From Litchfieldia alkalitelluris (lineage in GTDB: Bacteria > Bacillota > Bacilli > Bacillales > Bacillaceae_L), in assembly GCF_002019645.1 (NCBI RefSeq), contig NZ_KV917374.1, positions 2,244,696-2,308,695 on the forward strand: a DNA stretch of 64,000 bases. The letters are read 5' to 3'. Positions 27,846-40,179 of this stretch are shown piece by piece (positions within the stretch are counted from its first letter, which is position 1; each line of letters opens with the position of its first letter). Both the position numbers and the translations under genes were made by a program. The notes under the pieces are model-generated. The model ran no database searches and was not told the origin of the DNA. It was given only the letters and a program-made list of their open reading frames with translations.

Positions 27846-28149
27846 CGTAGAAGAGGATAAGTAGTCTTTCGATTTTGGTAACAACAGAGAGCCGGGTTGC
27901 TGGAAGCCGGTGTTACCTCCGATTGATGAACTCACCTCTGAGTGTCAGTTTGAACATCTCAAGTAGAACTGACCGGGTGTTACGGTAATCTCACCCGTTA
28001 TCAAAACGAACAACAATGGTTGTTTAAAAGGTAGCTATAGTGATATAGCTATGAACAAGGGTGGTACCGTGAAAAGTGGCTACAAGGTCTTTTCACCCCT
28101 TTGACTTAAGGAGTCCTTAAGTCTTATGGGTGAGAAGACTATTTTTTTG
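27846..28149 (+). promoter_or_regulatory. T-box leader (leucine specifier) upstream of ilvB
   Basis: Stem I runs from about 27850; the specifier loop GATGAACTCACC has CTC (Leu) at 27931-27933. The T-box sequence AAGGGTGGTACCGTG is at 28058-28071. The terminator is GGTCTTTTCACCC paired with GGGTGAGAAGACT, enclosing GACTTAAG-GAGTC-CTTAAGTC, then TTTTTTT to 28149. Uncharged tRNA-Leu would favour the antiterminator and expression of ilvB onward. Confidence 0.92.
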
Positions 28150-28259
28150 TTGAAAATTTGAAAAACACGCTAAATACCTACAAAGATATAACTTAGGTAA
28201 AGCTCTAACGAAAGTGTTTTAACTGGAAAAAATAAACAATGGAAGGGAAGTTAGGGGAA

Positions 28260-29981
28260 ATGGTATTGAAAGCAAAAGTGGAAGGAAAGAATGAAGCTTC
28301 AACTACAAAAATGAGCGGAGCCGAAATGCTCCTAGAATCACTAAAGAGAGAAAACGTTGAAGTCATCTTTGGCTATCCAGGAGGAGCTGTCCTACCAATT
28401 TATGACAAGATTTATGATGCAGGAATCTTTCATGTTTTAACTCGACACGAACAAGGAGGAATTCACGCTGCGGAAGGATATGCAAGAATTTCAGGGAAAC
28501 CTGGAGTAGTTATTGCAACTTCTGGACCTGGGGCAACAAATATTGTAACTGGTTTAACCGATGCAATGATTGATTCCCTTCCACTTGTCGTATTTACAGG
28601 TCAGGTCGCATCTTCAGTCATTGGTACCGATGCTTTTCAAGAAGCTGATGTTATGGGAATAACAATGCCAATAACAAAACATAGCTACCAAGTGAGAGAT
28701 GTTAGTGAAATCCCTAATATTATAAAAGAAGCATTTTACATTGCCACAACAGGGCGTCCTGGGCCAGTTTTAATAGATATTCCTAAAGATATGGCGATCA
28801 TCGAGGGCGAATTTGATTATAGTAAGGAAATTAATCTTCCAGGCTATCAGCCAACCGTGATGCCTAATCATCTGCAAATTCGAAAGCTTGTTGAAGCTGT
28901 AAGTCAAGCGAAAAAGCCAGTCATCTTAGCTGGTGCAGGTGTATTACACGGCAAAGCTGCTGAGGAGTTAAAGGAATATGCTGAGCAACAACAGCTTCCA
29001 GTTATTCATACTTTACTTGGTTTAGGTGGCTTCCCGGCAGATCATCCTTTATTTTTAGGAATGGCTGGAATGCATGGAACATATACAGCCAACATGGCGA
29101 TTTATGAAAGTGATTTATTAATCAGTATCGGAGCACGATTTGATGACCGAGTAACTGGGAACCTTGCACATTTTGCTCCAAACGCAACAATCGCACATAT
29201 TGACATTGATCCAGCCGAAATTGGTAAGGTTGTTACAACGAAAATACCAGTTGTTGGTGATGCAAAGGAAGTTCTTAGTCAATTAATCCATCAGGATGGA
29301 AAACGTGGAGACAATCAAGAATGGTTAGATCAATTAGCCTCTAGAAAAGAGGAGTTCCCGCTTTGCTATCATGGCTCAACAGAGGCTTTAAAACCTCAGA
29401 AATTAATTGAACTAGTTTATGAGTACACCGATGGTGAAGCGATTGTCACAACTGATGTTGGTCAACATCAAATGTGGACTGCGCAATACTATAAATTCAA
29501 AAAGCCGAACCACTGGGTAACATCAGGTGGACTTGGAACAATGGGCTTCGGGCTACCAGCAAGTATAGGTGCTCAGCTTGCAGATCGTAGCGCAACAGTT
29601 GTATCAATAGTCGGTGATGGTGGATTCCAAATGACCTCACAAGAATTATCGGTTATTCATGAATTAAATCTACCAATCAAGATTATGATTGTGAACAATC
29701 AGTCGCTCGGAATGGTAAGGCAGTGGCAAGAGATATTCTATCAAGGCCGCTACTCTCATTCGATTCTGTCAAATCAACCAGATTTCGTTAAACTAGCCGA
29801 CGCCTATGGAATCAAAGGGATGAAAGCGACAACTGAGGAAGAAGCAAAGCAAGTGTTAAAAGAAGCAATTGAGTTTGATGGCCCGGTATTAATGGATTTC
29901 AGAGTTGTGCCTGATGAAAATGTATATCCAATGGTCGCTCCAGGCAAAGGGCTTCATGAAATGGTAGGTGTAAAACTATGA
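28260..29981 (+). CDS. ilvB: Acetolactate synthase, large (catalytic) subunit
   Basis: About 573 residues; a TPP-dependent enzyme joining two pyruvates, or pyruvate and 2-ketobutyrate, in the first common step of branched-chain synthesis. [13 protein letters not shown] and [20 protein letters not shown] hold the N-terminal TPP glutamate region; [12 protein letters not shown] ... IVNN is the C-terminal TPP/Mg motif. The start is uncertain: ATG at 28260 (listed) has AAGGGA 11 bases ahead, while TTG at 28266 is 8 bases from AGGGG at 28253-28257, and an ATG at 28239 has no ribosome site. The stop overlaps ilvH by 4 bases. Confidence 0.95.
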   Translation: MVLKAKVEGKNEASTTKMSGAEMLLESLKRENVEVIFGYPGGAVLPIYDKIYDAGIFHVLTRHEQGGIHAAEGYARISGKPGVVIATSGPGATNIVTGLTDAMIDSLPLVVFTGQVASSVIGTDAFQEADVMGITMPITKHSYQVRDVSEIPNIIKEAFYIATTGRPGPVLIDIPKDMAIIEGEFDYSKEINLPGYQPTVMPNHLQIRKLVEAVSQAKKPVILAGAGVLHGKAAEELKEYAEQQQLPVIHTLLGLGGFPADHPLFLGMAGMHGTYTANMAIYESDLLISIGARFDDRVTGNLAHFAPNATIAHIDIDPAEIGKVVTTKIPVVGDAKEVLSQLIHQDGKRGDNQEWLDQLASRKEEFPLCYHGSTEALKPQKLIELVYEYTDGEAIVTTDVGQHQMWTAQYYKFKKPNHWVTSGGLGTMGFGLPASIGAQLADRSATVVSIVGDGGFQMTSQELSVIHELNLPIKIMIVNNQSLGMVRQWQEIFYQGRYSHSILSNQPDFVKLADAYGIKGMKATTEEEAKQVLKEAIEFDGPVLMDFRVVPDENVYPMVAPGKGLHEMVGVKL

Positions 29982-30496
29982 AACGAATCATTACATTAAC
30001 CGTGAATAATCGTGCTGGTGTATTAAACCGAATCACAGGATTGTTTACAAAACGTCATTACAATATCGAAAGTATCACCGTAGGTCATACAGAGGTTGAA
30101 GGAATATCTAGAATGACGTTTGTTATTCATACAGAAGAAGATGCTGTAGTTGAGCAAATCACCAAGCAACTAAATAAACAAATTGATGTTTTAAAAGTGA
30201 TGGATATTACAGATCAAGCAATTGTTGCTAGAGAGTTAGCATTAATAAAGGTAGTATCCACACCTTCTAATAGAAATGAAATATATAGCTTAATTGAACC
30301 TTTTCGCGCAACCATTATCGATGTTAGTAAGGATAGCGTAGTTGTTCAAGTTACTGGAGAATCTGAAAAGGTAGAGGCATTAATTGATTTGTTGAGATCT
30401 TACGGAATAAAAGAGATTGCTAGAACAGGAACGACGGCATTCACTCGAGGAACTCAAAAACATTCTTCAAACATGAAACCATATTCAATTGTTTAA
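29978..30496 (+). CDS. ilvH: Acetolactate synthase, small (regulatory) subunit
   Basis: A 172-residue regulatory subunit with an N-terminal ACT domain ([29 protein letters not shown], residues 8-36) and a second ACT-like domain. It binds valine for feedback inhibition and activates IlvB. The ATG overlaps the ilvB stop (ATGA), which implies translational coupling. Confidence 0.95.
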   Translation: MKRIITLTVNNRAGVLNRITGLFTKRHYNIESITVGHTEVEGISRMTFVIHTEEDAVVEQITKQLNKQIDVLKVMDITDQAIVARELALIKVVSTPSNRNEIYSLIEPFRATIIDVSKDSVVVQVTGESEKVEALIDLLRSYGIKEIARTGTTAFTRGTQKHSSNMKPYSIV

Positions 30497-30547
30497 AGAG
30501 CATTCTTTCATTAGGAAGCTTTTAAAATATATAAAATAAAAACATAA

Positions 30548-33131
<2,584 letters not shown>

Positions 33132-33148
33132 ATTGGAGCTTGCTCATG

Positions 33149-33193
33149 GTCCTTCGTGTTTACTATTAAAACTAGTAAATCAACACGAAGGAC
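33149..33193 (+). promoter_or_regulatory. Hairpin between leuA and leuB
   Basis: GTCCTTCGTGTT (33149-33160) pairs perfectly with AACACGAAGGAC (33182-33193), with TACTA/TAGTA extending inside. No T run follows (ATTCTTAAC). It may be an mRNA-processing or stability element between leuA and leuB; inference only. Confidence 0.55.
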
Positions 33194-33250
33194 ATTCTTA
33201 ACAAGTTAAATTGTTATATTTTTCAAAATACAAAAAGGAGGGCGTAAAAA

Positions 33251-34363
33251 ATGAAAAAAAACATTGCTGTGCTTAGTGGTGATGGTGTTGGGAAAGAAGT
33301 AAGTAAGGGTGCAATTGAAATCCTAAAGGCAGTTGGTCAACAATTCGGACATGAATTTCATTTTCAGCATGGATTAATTGGCGGTGAAGCGATTGATCTT
33401 GAAGGCACACCATTGCCAAACGAAACAATTGAACTATGCAAACAGAGCGATGCGGTTTTATTGGGCGCTGTTGGAGGACCGAAATGGGACCAAAATCCAG
33501 CATATTTACGTCCAGAAAAAGGCCTATTACAAATCCGCAAAGCGTTAAACCTGTTTGCAAACATTCGACCAGTTACAACCTACAATGCATTAACTGATAT
33601 CTCGCCATTGAAACAAGAAATCATCGAAAATGTAGATTTTGTTATCGTACGAGAGTTAACAGGAGGTCTATATTTCGGAAAGCCGACTGGACGTTCAATC
33701 GAAAATGGTGAAGAAACTGCAGTAGATACACTTGTATATAAACGTTCAGAGGTTGAGCGAATCATTGAGAAAGCTTTTGAAATGGCACAAACTCGTAAAA
33801 AGAAAGTAACTTCTGTAGACAAAGCAAACGTATTGGAATCAAGTCGAATGTGGCGTGAAGTAGCTGAAGAAGTTTCTAAAAAATACCCAGAGGTCGAATT
33901 AGAGCATATGTTAGTCGATAATGCTGCCATGCAGCTTATCCGAAACCCGAGACAGTTTGATGTGATTGTAACAGAGAATATGTTTGGTGACATTCTTAGT
34001 GATGAAGCATCAATGCTAACTGGGTCAATGGGAATGCTACAGTCTGCTAGCTTATCGAGCGAAGGACCTTCACTATATGAACCAATTCATGGATCTGCAC
34101 CAGATATTGCTGGTAAAAATATTGCAAATCCAATCGCAATGATCTTATCAGCTGCGATGATGCTAAGACTTTCCTTTGGTCTGGAAGCTGAAGCAAAGGC
34201 GATTGAAAATGCGGTAGATCAAGTCATCTCAGCGGGACATCGTACTGCAGACATTCAAAGGTCTGGAAGAAAACCAGTCCAAACAAATGAAATCATTGAC
34301 CACATTAAATCAGCACTTGTAGAAGATGGTGCGATTTCTAGTATTATGTCAGCCTATGCTTAA
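33251..34363 (+). CDS. leuB: 3-isopropylmalate dehydrogenase
   Basis: A 370-residue NAD-dependent decarboxylating dehydrogenase for the third step of leucine synthesis. LSGDGVGKEV (about residues 8-17), LGAVGGPKWD, RELTGGLYFGKP (about 136-147) and TENMFGDILSDEASMLTGSMGML (about 241-263) are the family signatures. AAGGAGGG is 7 bases before the ATG. A copy of repeat R1 separates it from leuC. Confidence 0.96.
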   Translation: MKKNIAVLSGDGVGKEVSKGAIEILKAVGQQFGHEFHFQHGLIGGEAIDLEGTPLPNETIELCKQSDAVLLGAVGGPKWDQNPAYLRPEKGLLQIRKALNLFANIRPVTTYNALTDISPLKQEIIENVDFVIVRELTGGLYFGKPTGRSIENGEETAVDTLVYKRSEVERIIEKAFEMAQTRKKKVTSVDKANVLESSRMWREVAEEVSKKYPEVELEHMLVDNAAMQLIRNPRQFDVIVTENMFGDILSDEASMLTGSMGMLQSASLSSEGPSLYEPIHGSAPDIAGKNIANPIAMILSAAMMLRLSFGLEAEAKAIENAVDQVISAGHRTADIQRSGRKPVQTNEIIDHIKSALVEDGAISSIMSAYA

Positions 34364-34445
34364 GCTTCTACTATCCAAAAACAAGATACTTTAATTCATA
34401 GAAACTAAGAATTACCAAATTATACCGACGATTCTTTTTGGGACT

Positions 34446-34640
34446 CCAATTTTGCACTAGGGTGAATGAAAATGTTTACTCTTCAGTGTGGAATGAGCGG
34501 AGAGACTCCTGCGGGATCTAGCGGTCTCGTGAGACCCCGCAGGAGCCCTCAAGGCGACGAGGAGGCTCAAGGGCCGCCCCGCGGAAAGCAGGTGGATCGC
34601 AGCTCATGGAACTCTGTTAACTAAGTTATTTTCAGGGTGG
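34446..34640 (+). repeat. Dispersed repeat R1, copy d (inside the leu operon)
   Basis: Contains GTGTGGAATGAGCGGAGA, GACTCCTGCGGGATCTA, GGTCTCGTGAGACCCCGCAG, GGCGACGAGGAGGCTCAAGG and CCCGCGGAAAGCAGGTGGAT. It fills nearly the whole 305-base gap between leuB and leuC. Forward orientation. Confidence 0.85.
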
Positions 34641-34668
34641 AAATCATCGGAAGGAAGGGGGAATTGAA

Positions 34669-36078
34669 GTGGGAAAAACAATTATAGAGAAAATATGGGA
34701 AAATCATATCATTAATAGAGAAGAGGGCAAACCGGACCTCTTATATATTGACTTACATCTTGTCCATGAAGTAACTTCACCGCAAGCGTTTGAAGGACTT
34801 CGTTTAAAAGGACGTAAAGTGAGAAGACCAGATTTAACCTATGCAACAATGGATCATAATGTGCCAACATTAAATCGTTTTGTAATCCAAGATGAAATTG
34901 CCTCCAAACAAATGACTACACTAGAAAAGAACTGTCAGAACTTTGGAATTACACTTGCAGACTTAAACAGTCCTGAACAAGGAATTGTCCATGTCATTGG
35001 ACCAGAATTAGGATTAACATCTCCAGGGAAAACAATTGTTTGCGGCGATAGCCATACATCAACACACGGCGCGTTTGGTGCCCTTGCCTTCGGAATTGGT
35101 ACAAGTGAGGTTGAGCATGTGCTAGCTACCCAAACACTGTGGCAGCAACGTCCAAAAACCCTTCAGGTTGATATTTCTGGCAAACTAGCAAAAGGCGTAT
35201 CAGCTAAGGATGTAATTTTATCAGTCATCCGTAAATATGGAATCAATTTCGGAACGGGCTATATTATCGAATTCACTGGTAATGTTATTCGAAACATGTC
35301 AATGGAAGAGAGAATGACAGTTTGTAATATGTCAATTGAAGCAGGTGCAAAAGCCGGCTTAATTAGTCCAGACGAAACAACTTTCTCTTATCTAAAAGGA
35401 AGAAAATACAGTCCACAAGGTAGTAGCTTTGAGGATGCAGTAGAAAAATGGGCGGCATTAGCGACTGATGAGAATGCAACTTATGACAAAGTTGTACATC
35501 TGAGTGCAGAAGAGATTTTACCAACAGTCACATGGGGGACAAATCCTTCAATGAGTATTACAATTGATGATTCAATCCCAACGCCTGAAGATTTTCAAGC
35601 AGAAGTTGATAAAAAAGCGGCTGTACGCGCCTATGAATATATGGGCTTAACCCCAGGAACTCCAATCAGTGAAGTTGCAGTGCAACATGTGTTCATTGGG
35701 TCCTGTACAAATTCACGTATCAGTGACTTAAGAGAAGCTGCTGAGATCGTGAAAGGTAAAAAGGTATCAACAAACGTTCGTGCCATGGTTGTACCAGGCT
35801 CACAGCAGGTTAAAAAGCAAGCAGAAGAAGAAGGCTTATCGGATATTTTTATAGAAGCAGGATTTGAATGGCGTGATGCAGGTTGCAGTATGTGCTTAAG
35901 TATGAATCCAGATGTAGTGCCACCAGGCGAACGTTGTGCTTCGACATCTAACCGTAACTTCGAAGGAAGACAAGGTAAAGGGGCCAGAACACACCTTGTG
36001 AGTCCGGCAATGGCAGCTGCAGCAGCTTTATATGGAAGATTTGTAGATGTTCGTAAATTAGAAGAAGCTTCTGTCTAG
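34669..36078 (+). CDS. leuC: 3-isopropylmalate dehydratase, large subunit
   Basis: A 469-residue aconitase-family subunit that carries the [4Fe-4S] cluster and, with LeuD, isomerises 2- to 3-isopropylmalate. Cluster ligands are in [17 protein letters not shown] (about residue 345) and [12 protein letters not shown] (about 406-417). [20 protein letters not shown] (near 126) is also typical. Start is GTG at 34669 with AAGGGGGAAT ahead. Confidence 0.95.
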   Translation: MGKTIIEKIWENHIINREEGKPDLLYIDLHLVHEVTSPQAFEGLRLKGRKVRRPDLTYATMDHNVPTLNRFVIQDEIASKQMTTLEKNCQNFGITLADLNSPEQGIVHVIGPELGLTSPGKTIVCGDSHTSTHGAFGALAFGIGTSEVEHVLATQTLWQQRPKTLQVDISGKLAKGVSAKDVILSVIRKYGINFGTGYIIEFTGNVIRNMSMEERMTVCNMSIEAGAKAGLISPDETTFSYLKGRKYSPQGSSFEDAVEKWAALATDENATYDKVVHLSAEEILPTVTWGTNPSMSITIDDSIPTPEDFQAEVDKKAAVRAYEYMGLTPGTPISEVAVQHVFIGSCTNSRISDLREAAEIVKGKKVSTNVRAMVVPGSQQVKKQAEEEGLSDIFIEAGFEWRDAGCSMCLSMNPDVVPPGERCASTSNRNFEGRQGKGARTHLVSPAMAAAAALYGRFVDVRKLEEASV

Positions 36079-36093
36079 TAAGGAGGGAAAACT

Positions 36094-36684
36094 ATGGAAC
36101 AATTTGTTATTCACACTGGAAAGGTTGCGGGTTTGGATCGAGTAAATGTCGATACTGACCAAATCATCCCTAAACAATTTTTAAAAAGAATTGAAAGAAC
36201 AGGGTTTGGGCGATTTTTGTTTTATGATTGGCGTTACCGTGATGACGAAACTCTTAATCCTGATTTCGAGTTGAACTTACCTGAAAATCAAGGTGCTTCT
36301 ATTTTAGTTGCCAATGAAAACTTTGGTTGTGGATCATCAAGGGAGCATGCTCCATGGGCATTAGGTGACTTTGGCTTTAAAGTCATTATTGCACCAAACT
36401 TCGCTGATATTTTCTATAATAACTGTTTGAAAAATGGCATGTTGCCACTATATCTTGATAAAGCAGATGTTGAATATTTATTAGAGCAATCTAAAGCAGC
36501 TGATTATGAGTGCACAATTAATCTGAAAGAACAAACTATTTCCGATAATAAAGAATTTGTTAGATCTTTTGAAATTGATCATCACTGGAAAGAAATGCTT
36601 GTTAACGGTTGGGATGAAATTGATCTTACATTAGCTTATGAAGAAAAAATTGATCAGTATGAAAAGAAGACTGTTCAGGTATAA
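36094..36684 (+). CDS. leuD: 3-isopropylmalate dehydratase, small subunit
   Basis: A 196-residue swivelling-domain subunit, partner of LeuC. The motif NENFGCGSSREHAPWAL (about residues 74-90) is diagnostic; VNVDTDQIIPKQFLK (about 18-32) is the substrate-binding loop. TAAGGAGGG is 9 bases ahead of the ATG, 15 bases after leuC. Last gene of the operon, followed by a terminator. Confidence 0.96.
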   Translation: MEQFVIHTGKVAGLDRVNVDTDQIIPKQFLKRIERTGFGRFLFYDWRYRDDETLNPDFELNLPENQGASILVANENFGCGSSREHAPWALGDFGFKVIIAPNFADIFYNNCLKNGMLPLYLDKADVEYLLEQSKAADYECTINLKEQTISDNKEFVRSFEIDHHWKEMLVNGWDEIDLTLAYEEKIDQYEKKTVQV

Positions 36685-36690
36685 ACAGAG

Positions 36691-36718
36691 CCCGTGATTT
36701 TGGAGATCACGGGTTTTT
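36691..36718 (+). terminator. Terminator of the ilv-leu operon
   Basis: Perfect 8-bp stem CCCGTGAT / ATCACGGG, 7-base loop, TTTTT tail. Confidence 0.9.
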
Positions 36719-36824
36719 AATTGTTGTTAGATAGAGAAGATTGGTTGGAGATTCTGGATATTTTGGGAGAAGTTGTGGAAAGGGGCTTTAGCATACTTGC
36801 TGGCTCTAACATATGAGGTTGGCT

Positions 36825-36929
36825 GATTCCCTTACTAGGTAAAAATGAAGCTAGAAGGGAACGAAAGGTAGTGACAGATTCCCTTACTAGGTAAAAATGA
36901 AGCGAGAAGGGAACGAAAGGTAGTCACAG
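36825..36929 (+). repeat. 52-bp tandem hairpin array A2, left part
   Basis: Units start at 36825 and 36877; the next would start at 36929 but is interrupted by the insertion sequence. Each unit has arms TTCCCTT (positions 3-9) and AAGGGAA (31-37). Confidence 0.92.
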
Positions 36930-37048
36930 AAGTCAAGTCCATAATATTGTGTAAAATACTAATACAATGTTTTCAACTGTTTTCAAGGTTTGGGGTTAGG
37001 TCTCCCCTTACATTTTTTTTTGCGAAAGCTTCCATGATTTTTCTTTTG

Positions 37049-37104
37049 CATATCCAGGAGAGGCTGTCAAAGGCCTTTCACTTTGATAGCCTCTCCTGGA
37101 TATG
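37049..37104. repeat. 24-bp hairpin in the transposase 3' region of the IS
   Basis: Arms 37049-37072 and 37081-37104 are complementary over 24 positions with one G-T pair, around the loop GCCTTTCA. It lies about 35 bases beyond the transposase stop, inside the element. No T run follows on either strand. Confidence 0.8.
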
Positions 37105-37139
37105 CCATAATACCATAATTGGAAGTTTCGGTAAAAATA

Positions 37140-38300
37140 CTATAGGGACTTCTTCCGGGAGTATGCATTCTCTTGATATTCCATTAAGACTGCACCTACT
37201 AAACGAAAAGCAGACTGTGTATTCGGAAATATCCTAATGACTCTTTCTCTTCTTCGTACTTCTTGATTTAAACGTTCAAGAGAATTGGTACTTCTCAGAT
37301 AACATCGCATACCTTCGGGATGATTCATATACTGAATGGTATCTTCGAAACCTTCTTCAAAAATTTGAAGAGCCTTCTCATACTTTGGGATATCTCCATA
37401 TTGACTCATTAGTTCATTTTTAAAAGTACGAATATCCTCGATCGTAATTGCTTCAAACACTCGTTTTATCATCTTACGAATATCAGCAGAGTCTTTCTTT
37501 GGCAGCTTGTTAATAATATTTCGTTTAAAATGTACATAACACCTTTGCCAGCTAGTACCTATAAATTCACGTTGTATTGCCTTCTGTAACCCTTTATGTG
37601 CATCTGAAATAACAAGTTTTGGGGATTGAAGCCCACGCGATTTCAGCTGTTGAATAAAGCGACTCCAACTCTCAAAATCTTCAACATGATCCACACTTAA
37701 ACCTAAAACTTCACGCTTGTTTTTATCCGTAATCGCTGTAGCAATATAAACTGCTTTGGAGACGATTTTATGATGTTCCCGAACTTTTATATACATTGCA
37801 TCAACAAAAAGATAAGGGAAATATCTAGTGTTTAAAGGTCGTTTAGCCCAATCATTAACAATTGGATCAAGTTTTTGAGTAAGTGACGAAACAAATGACT
37901 TTGAGACAGTTTCGCCACAAAGTTGTTCTACAATTTGAGTGACCTTGCGAGTTGATACACCATTAATAACCATCTCCAACATAGAGATTACTAGAGCTTG
38001 ATCACAACGGGCGTATTTCTCAAATACTGAGGTTGAAAATTCACCATTACGAGTTCTTGGTACCTTAAGCGTGACTTTACCAACATTCAAGAGTAACTCA
38101 CGTTCATAATAACCATTGCGATAATCACGTCGATCAGCGGACCGCTCATAGGCAGCTACGTTTAAATAGTCATCTCTCTCTTTTTCCATGACATTATTTA
38201 ATACCAAAACAATCGCAGATTTGATAACTGCTTCAATATCAGAATTTATAACGGATTCTTTTAAATTTTCCAAATCTAGGGTAAACTGTAATTGGGTCAT
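37140..38300 (-). CDS. IS256-family (Mutator type) transposase
   Basis: A 386-residue DDE transposase of the Transposase_mut family. The N-terminal part has ERDDYLNVAAYERSADRRDYRNGYYER, the catalytic aspartates lie in LFVDAMYIKVRE (about residue 167) and LVISDAHKGLQKAI (about 230), and the glutamate in STNSLERLNQEVRRRERVI (about 342). The frame is uninterrupted and near the usual 390 residues, so the element may still be mobile. AGAGGAATAATA precedes the ATG on the minus strand. Confidence 0.95.
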   Translation of the reverse strand: MTQLQFTLDLENLKESVINSDIEAVIKSAIVLVLNNVMEKERDDYLNVAAYERSADRRDYRNGYYERELLLNVGKVTLKVPRTRNGEFSTSVFEKYARCDQALVISMLEMVINGVSTRKVTQIVEQLCGETVSKSFVSSLTQKLDPIVNDWAKRPLNTRYFPYLFVDAMYIKVREHHKIVSKAVYIATAITDKNKREVLGLSVDHVEDFESWSRFIQQLKSRGLQSPKLVISDAHKGLQKAIQREFIGTSWQRCYVHFKRNIINKLPKKDSADIRKMIKRVFEAITIEDIRTFKNELMSQYGDIPKYEKALQIFEEGFEDTIQYMNHPEGMRCYLRSTNSLERLNQEVRRRERVIRIFPNTQSAFRLVGAVLMEYQENAYSRKKSL

Positions 38301-38402
38301 TATTATTCCTCTTTTCTAATGTTTATCGTCGTTGAAAACATTGTAGCCAAGAGTGAATAAAATGAACCCTTTTTCTTTTTACACAATTATACGGACTTAA
38401 TC

Positions 38403-38675
38403 AGTCACAGATTCCCTTACTAGGCAAAAATGAGGTGCAAAGGGAACGAAAGGTAGTCACAGATTCCCTTACTAGGCAAAAATGAGGTGCAAAGGGAACG
38501 AAAGGTAGTCACAGATTCCCTTACTAGGTAAAAATGAAGCGAGAAGGGAACGAAAGGTAGTCACAGATTCCCTTACTAGGCAAAAATGAAGTGCAAAGGG
38601 AACGAAAGGTAGTGTTAGATTCCCTTATTAGGCTAAAATAAAGCGCAAGGGAATCAAAGCAGCTACTTGACCGAA
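38403..38675 (+). repeat. 52-bp tandem hairpin array A2, right part
   Basis: Units start at 38410, 38462, 38514, 38566 and 38618, with an exact 52-base step. With the left part this is a seven-unit array. The last unit is diverged (TTATTAGGCTAAAATAAAGC, AAGGGAATC). Confidence 0.92.
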
Positions 38676-38839
38676 TACTAAGTCACAAACGCATCAGAGT
38701 CGACCTAATTCATATTGTAATAGTAGGATAATAGTAGGAAGTCACCACACTGACCCATCTTCTAATCCACGCTATTGTATTATCACACGTAGATTGCTAA
38801 ACTGAAATGAAGACAGAAGTATGGAGTTGAACTAACTCA
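38676..38839. other. Short unassigned stretch before ysoA
   Basis: AT-rich. It should contain the ysoA promoter, but no convincing -35/-10 pair was found. Confidence 0.4.
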
Positions 38840-39877
38840 ATGGAAAATAACGATAAAAATAAAGTACTTCAGTTTCCGAAACTGAAGGAAAGGCTGATTG
38901 AAAAAGGTTTACATTCTCTGAAGAGTAAGAACTATAAAGAAGCCTTGTCATTATTACTGCAAGCTCAGGATCTTGCAGGAGAGCATGATGAAATAGATTT
39001 AGGGATCGTACTTTGTTTGTTAGAATTAGGGGAGCTTGAAGAAGCCAAGTCAAGATGTAAATTAATGCTTCAACAGGATATCGGTGACTATTTTAATGTG
39101 TTACAGGTATACTTAACGATTTTAATTCAGCTTGGGCAATATAAGGATGTTAAAGATACAATTGAAGCAGTACTAGAAGAGGACCAAATTCCATCACAAT
39201 TTGCTGAGAGTTTTTATCAACTGTTAGAACTTAGTCGGAAAATGATTACCGCTTCTGACCAAGAATATCAAATGGATGATGAAGATGAACAGTTTGAAGA
39301 AAATTATACACTCTCTGAACGAATTCAAGATGTTCTCATTCATCAGGCAGATCGAAACAACCAAGCTGCATTTGTGCATTCGATTAAGGAGTATAGTATA
39401 CATAAATATGTAGAGCTCTTAAAACCATTTTTAACAGACCCTGCTAAAGATCCTATGATTAAGACGTTACTATTACAAATCATGATGGAACAAAACGTTC
39501 AAGAAGAAATTACTGTTGAAAAATTGGGAGAGACAATTCAAATTGTTCCAGCACAGATTGAGGATTTGCTTACAGATGAATTTTCAATAGAAGTTTTGGG
39601 TCACCTTGAAAATGGATTAGGGAATGAAAATCCAACATTATATGAAGTGGCAAAGGAACTTTGGATGAGGGTTTTATTCATCTTATTTCCATTTGTACCG
39701 AAAGACCAAAAACCGATTATTTGGGCTGCAGCTCTCCATTTATACGGCTATGAACTACACGGGATTGAAATAGAAAATAGTGAATTAGAGGATATGTACG
39801 GCGTGAATGTCTTTCAATTGAAACAAGCGATTGATCGAATACAAAAGATAGAGGAAATCTCTTATTTATATGACTAG
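38840..39877 (+). CDS. ysoA: TPR-repeat protein YsoA
   Basis: A 345-residue soluble protein. The first 110 residues hold tetratricopeptide-like helices (GLHSLKSKNYKEALSLLLQAQDL and LLELGELEEAKSRCKLML, with LIQLGQYKDVKDTIEAVL). The rest is acidic and helical with no motif I recognise. YsoA stands directly upstream of tig in B. subtilis, and the same context is seen here. TPR domains bind proteins, so a role linked to the neighbouring chaperones is possible but unproven. The ribosome site before this ATG is weak (TATGGAG at 38820). Confidence 0.8.
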   Translation: MENNDKNKVLQFPKLKERLIEKGLHSLKSKNYKEALSLLLQAQDLAGEHDEIDLGIVLCLLELGELEEAKSRCKLMLQQDIGDYFNVLQVYLTILIQLGQYKDVKDTIEAVLEEDQIPSQFAESFYQLLELSRKMITASDQEYQMDDEDEQFEENYTLSERIQDVLIHQADRNNQAAFVHSIKEYSIHKYVELLKPFLTDPAKDPMIKTLLLQIMMEQNVQEEITVEKLGETIQIVPAQIEDLLTDEFSIEVLGHLENGLGNENPTLYEVAKELWMRVLFILFPFVPKDQKPIIWAAALHLYGYELHGIEIENSELEDMYGVNVFQLKQAIDRIQKIEEISYLYD

Positions 39878-39947
39878 TAGTTTCTTCCAATCCACTAGTA
39901 TCAATACATAATCCCGTGAATTCTTGATTTTTTACACATTCTAGCTG

Positions 39948-39975
39948 TTGAAAGCTTAAAATTGTGTGTTATAAT
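39948..39975 (+). promoter_or_regulatory. Promoter of tig
   Basis: TTGAAA at 39948-39953, 16-base spacer, TATAAT at 39970-39975 with an extended -10 TG at 39967. Predicted start near 39982 leaves a leader of about 200 nt, in which I saw no strong structure. Confidence 0.7.
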
Positions 39976-40179
39976 GTAGTGGTTGTAAAATGCTTGTTAG
40001 ATTAAAATAAATACTACATAAGCATGAAACATGACAGTATAAACAGATAATGACTTGTTAATAATTGACAAATACCAGTCTATAAGAATATTGGATTTTA
40101 CAAATACATAGCATTTCGTTATCTTAAAACTAAAAGTGAAAATTTTTTTTCACATATTTGATGTTGGAGGGAAACATAC

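Larger units (their letters stand above)
36930..38402 (-). mobile_element. IS256-family insertion sequence, complete (1473 bp)
   Basis: The left end AAGTCAAGTCCATAATATTG and the right end (complement) GATTAAGTCCGTATAATTGT share an imperfect terminal inverted repeat of the IS256 type (AAGTCC.TA...TTGTGTAAA). It is flanked by an 8-base direct repeat AGTCACAG at 36922-36929 and 38403-38410. One intact transposase gene lies on the minus strand. Removing the element plus one repeat restores the 52-base step of the surrounding array exactly. Confidence 0.95.

Noticed and set aside
36947-37237. 96-codon plus-strand frame in the insertion sequence
   Set aside because: It spans the terminal repeat, the hairpin and the antisense of the transposase 3' end; no ribosome site.
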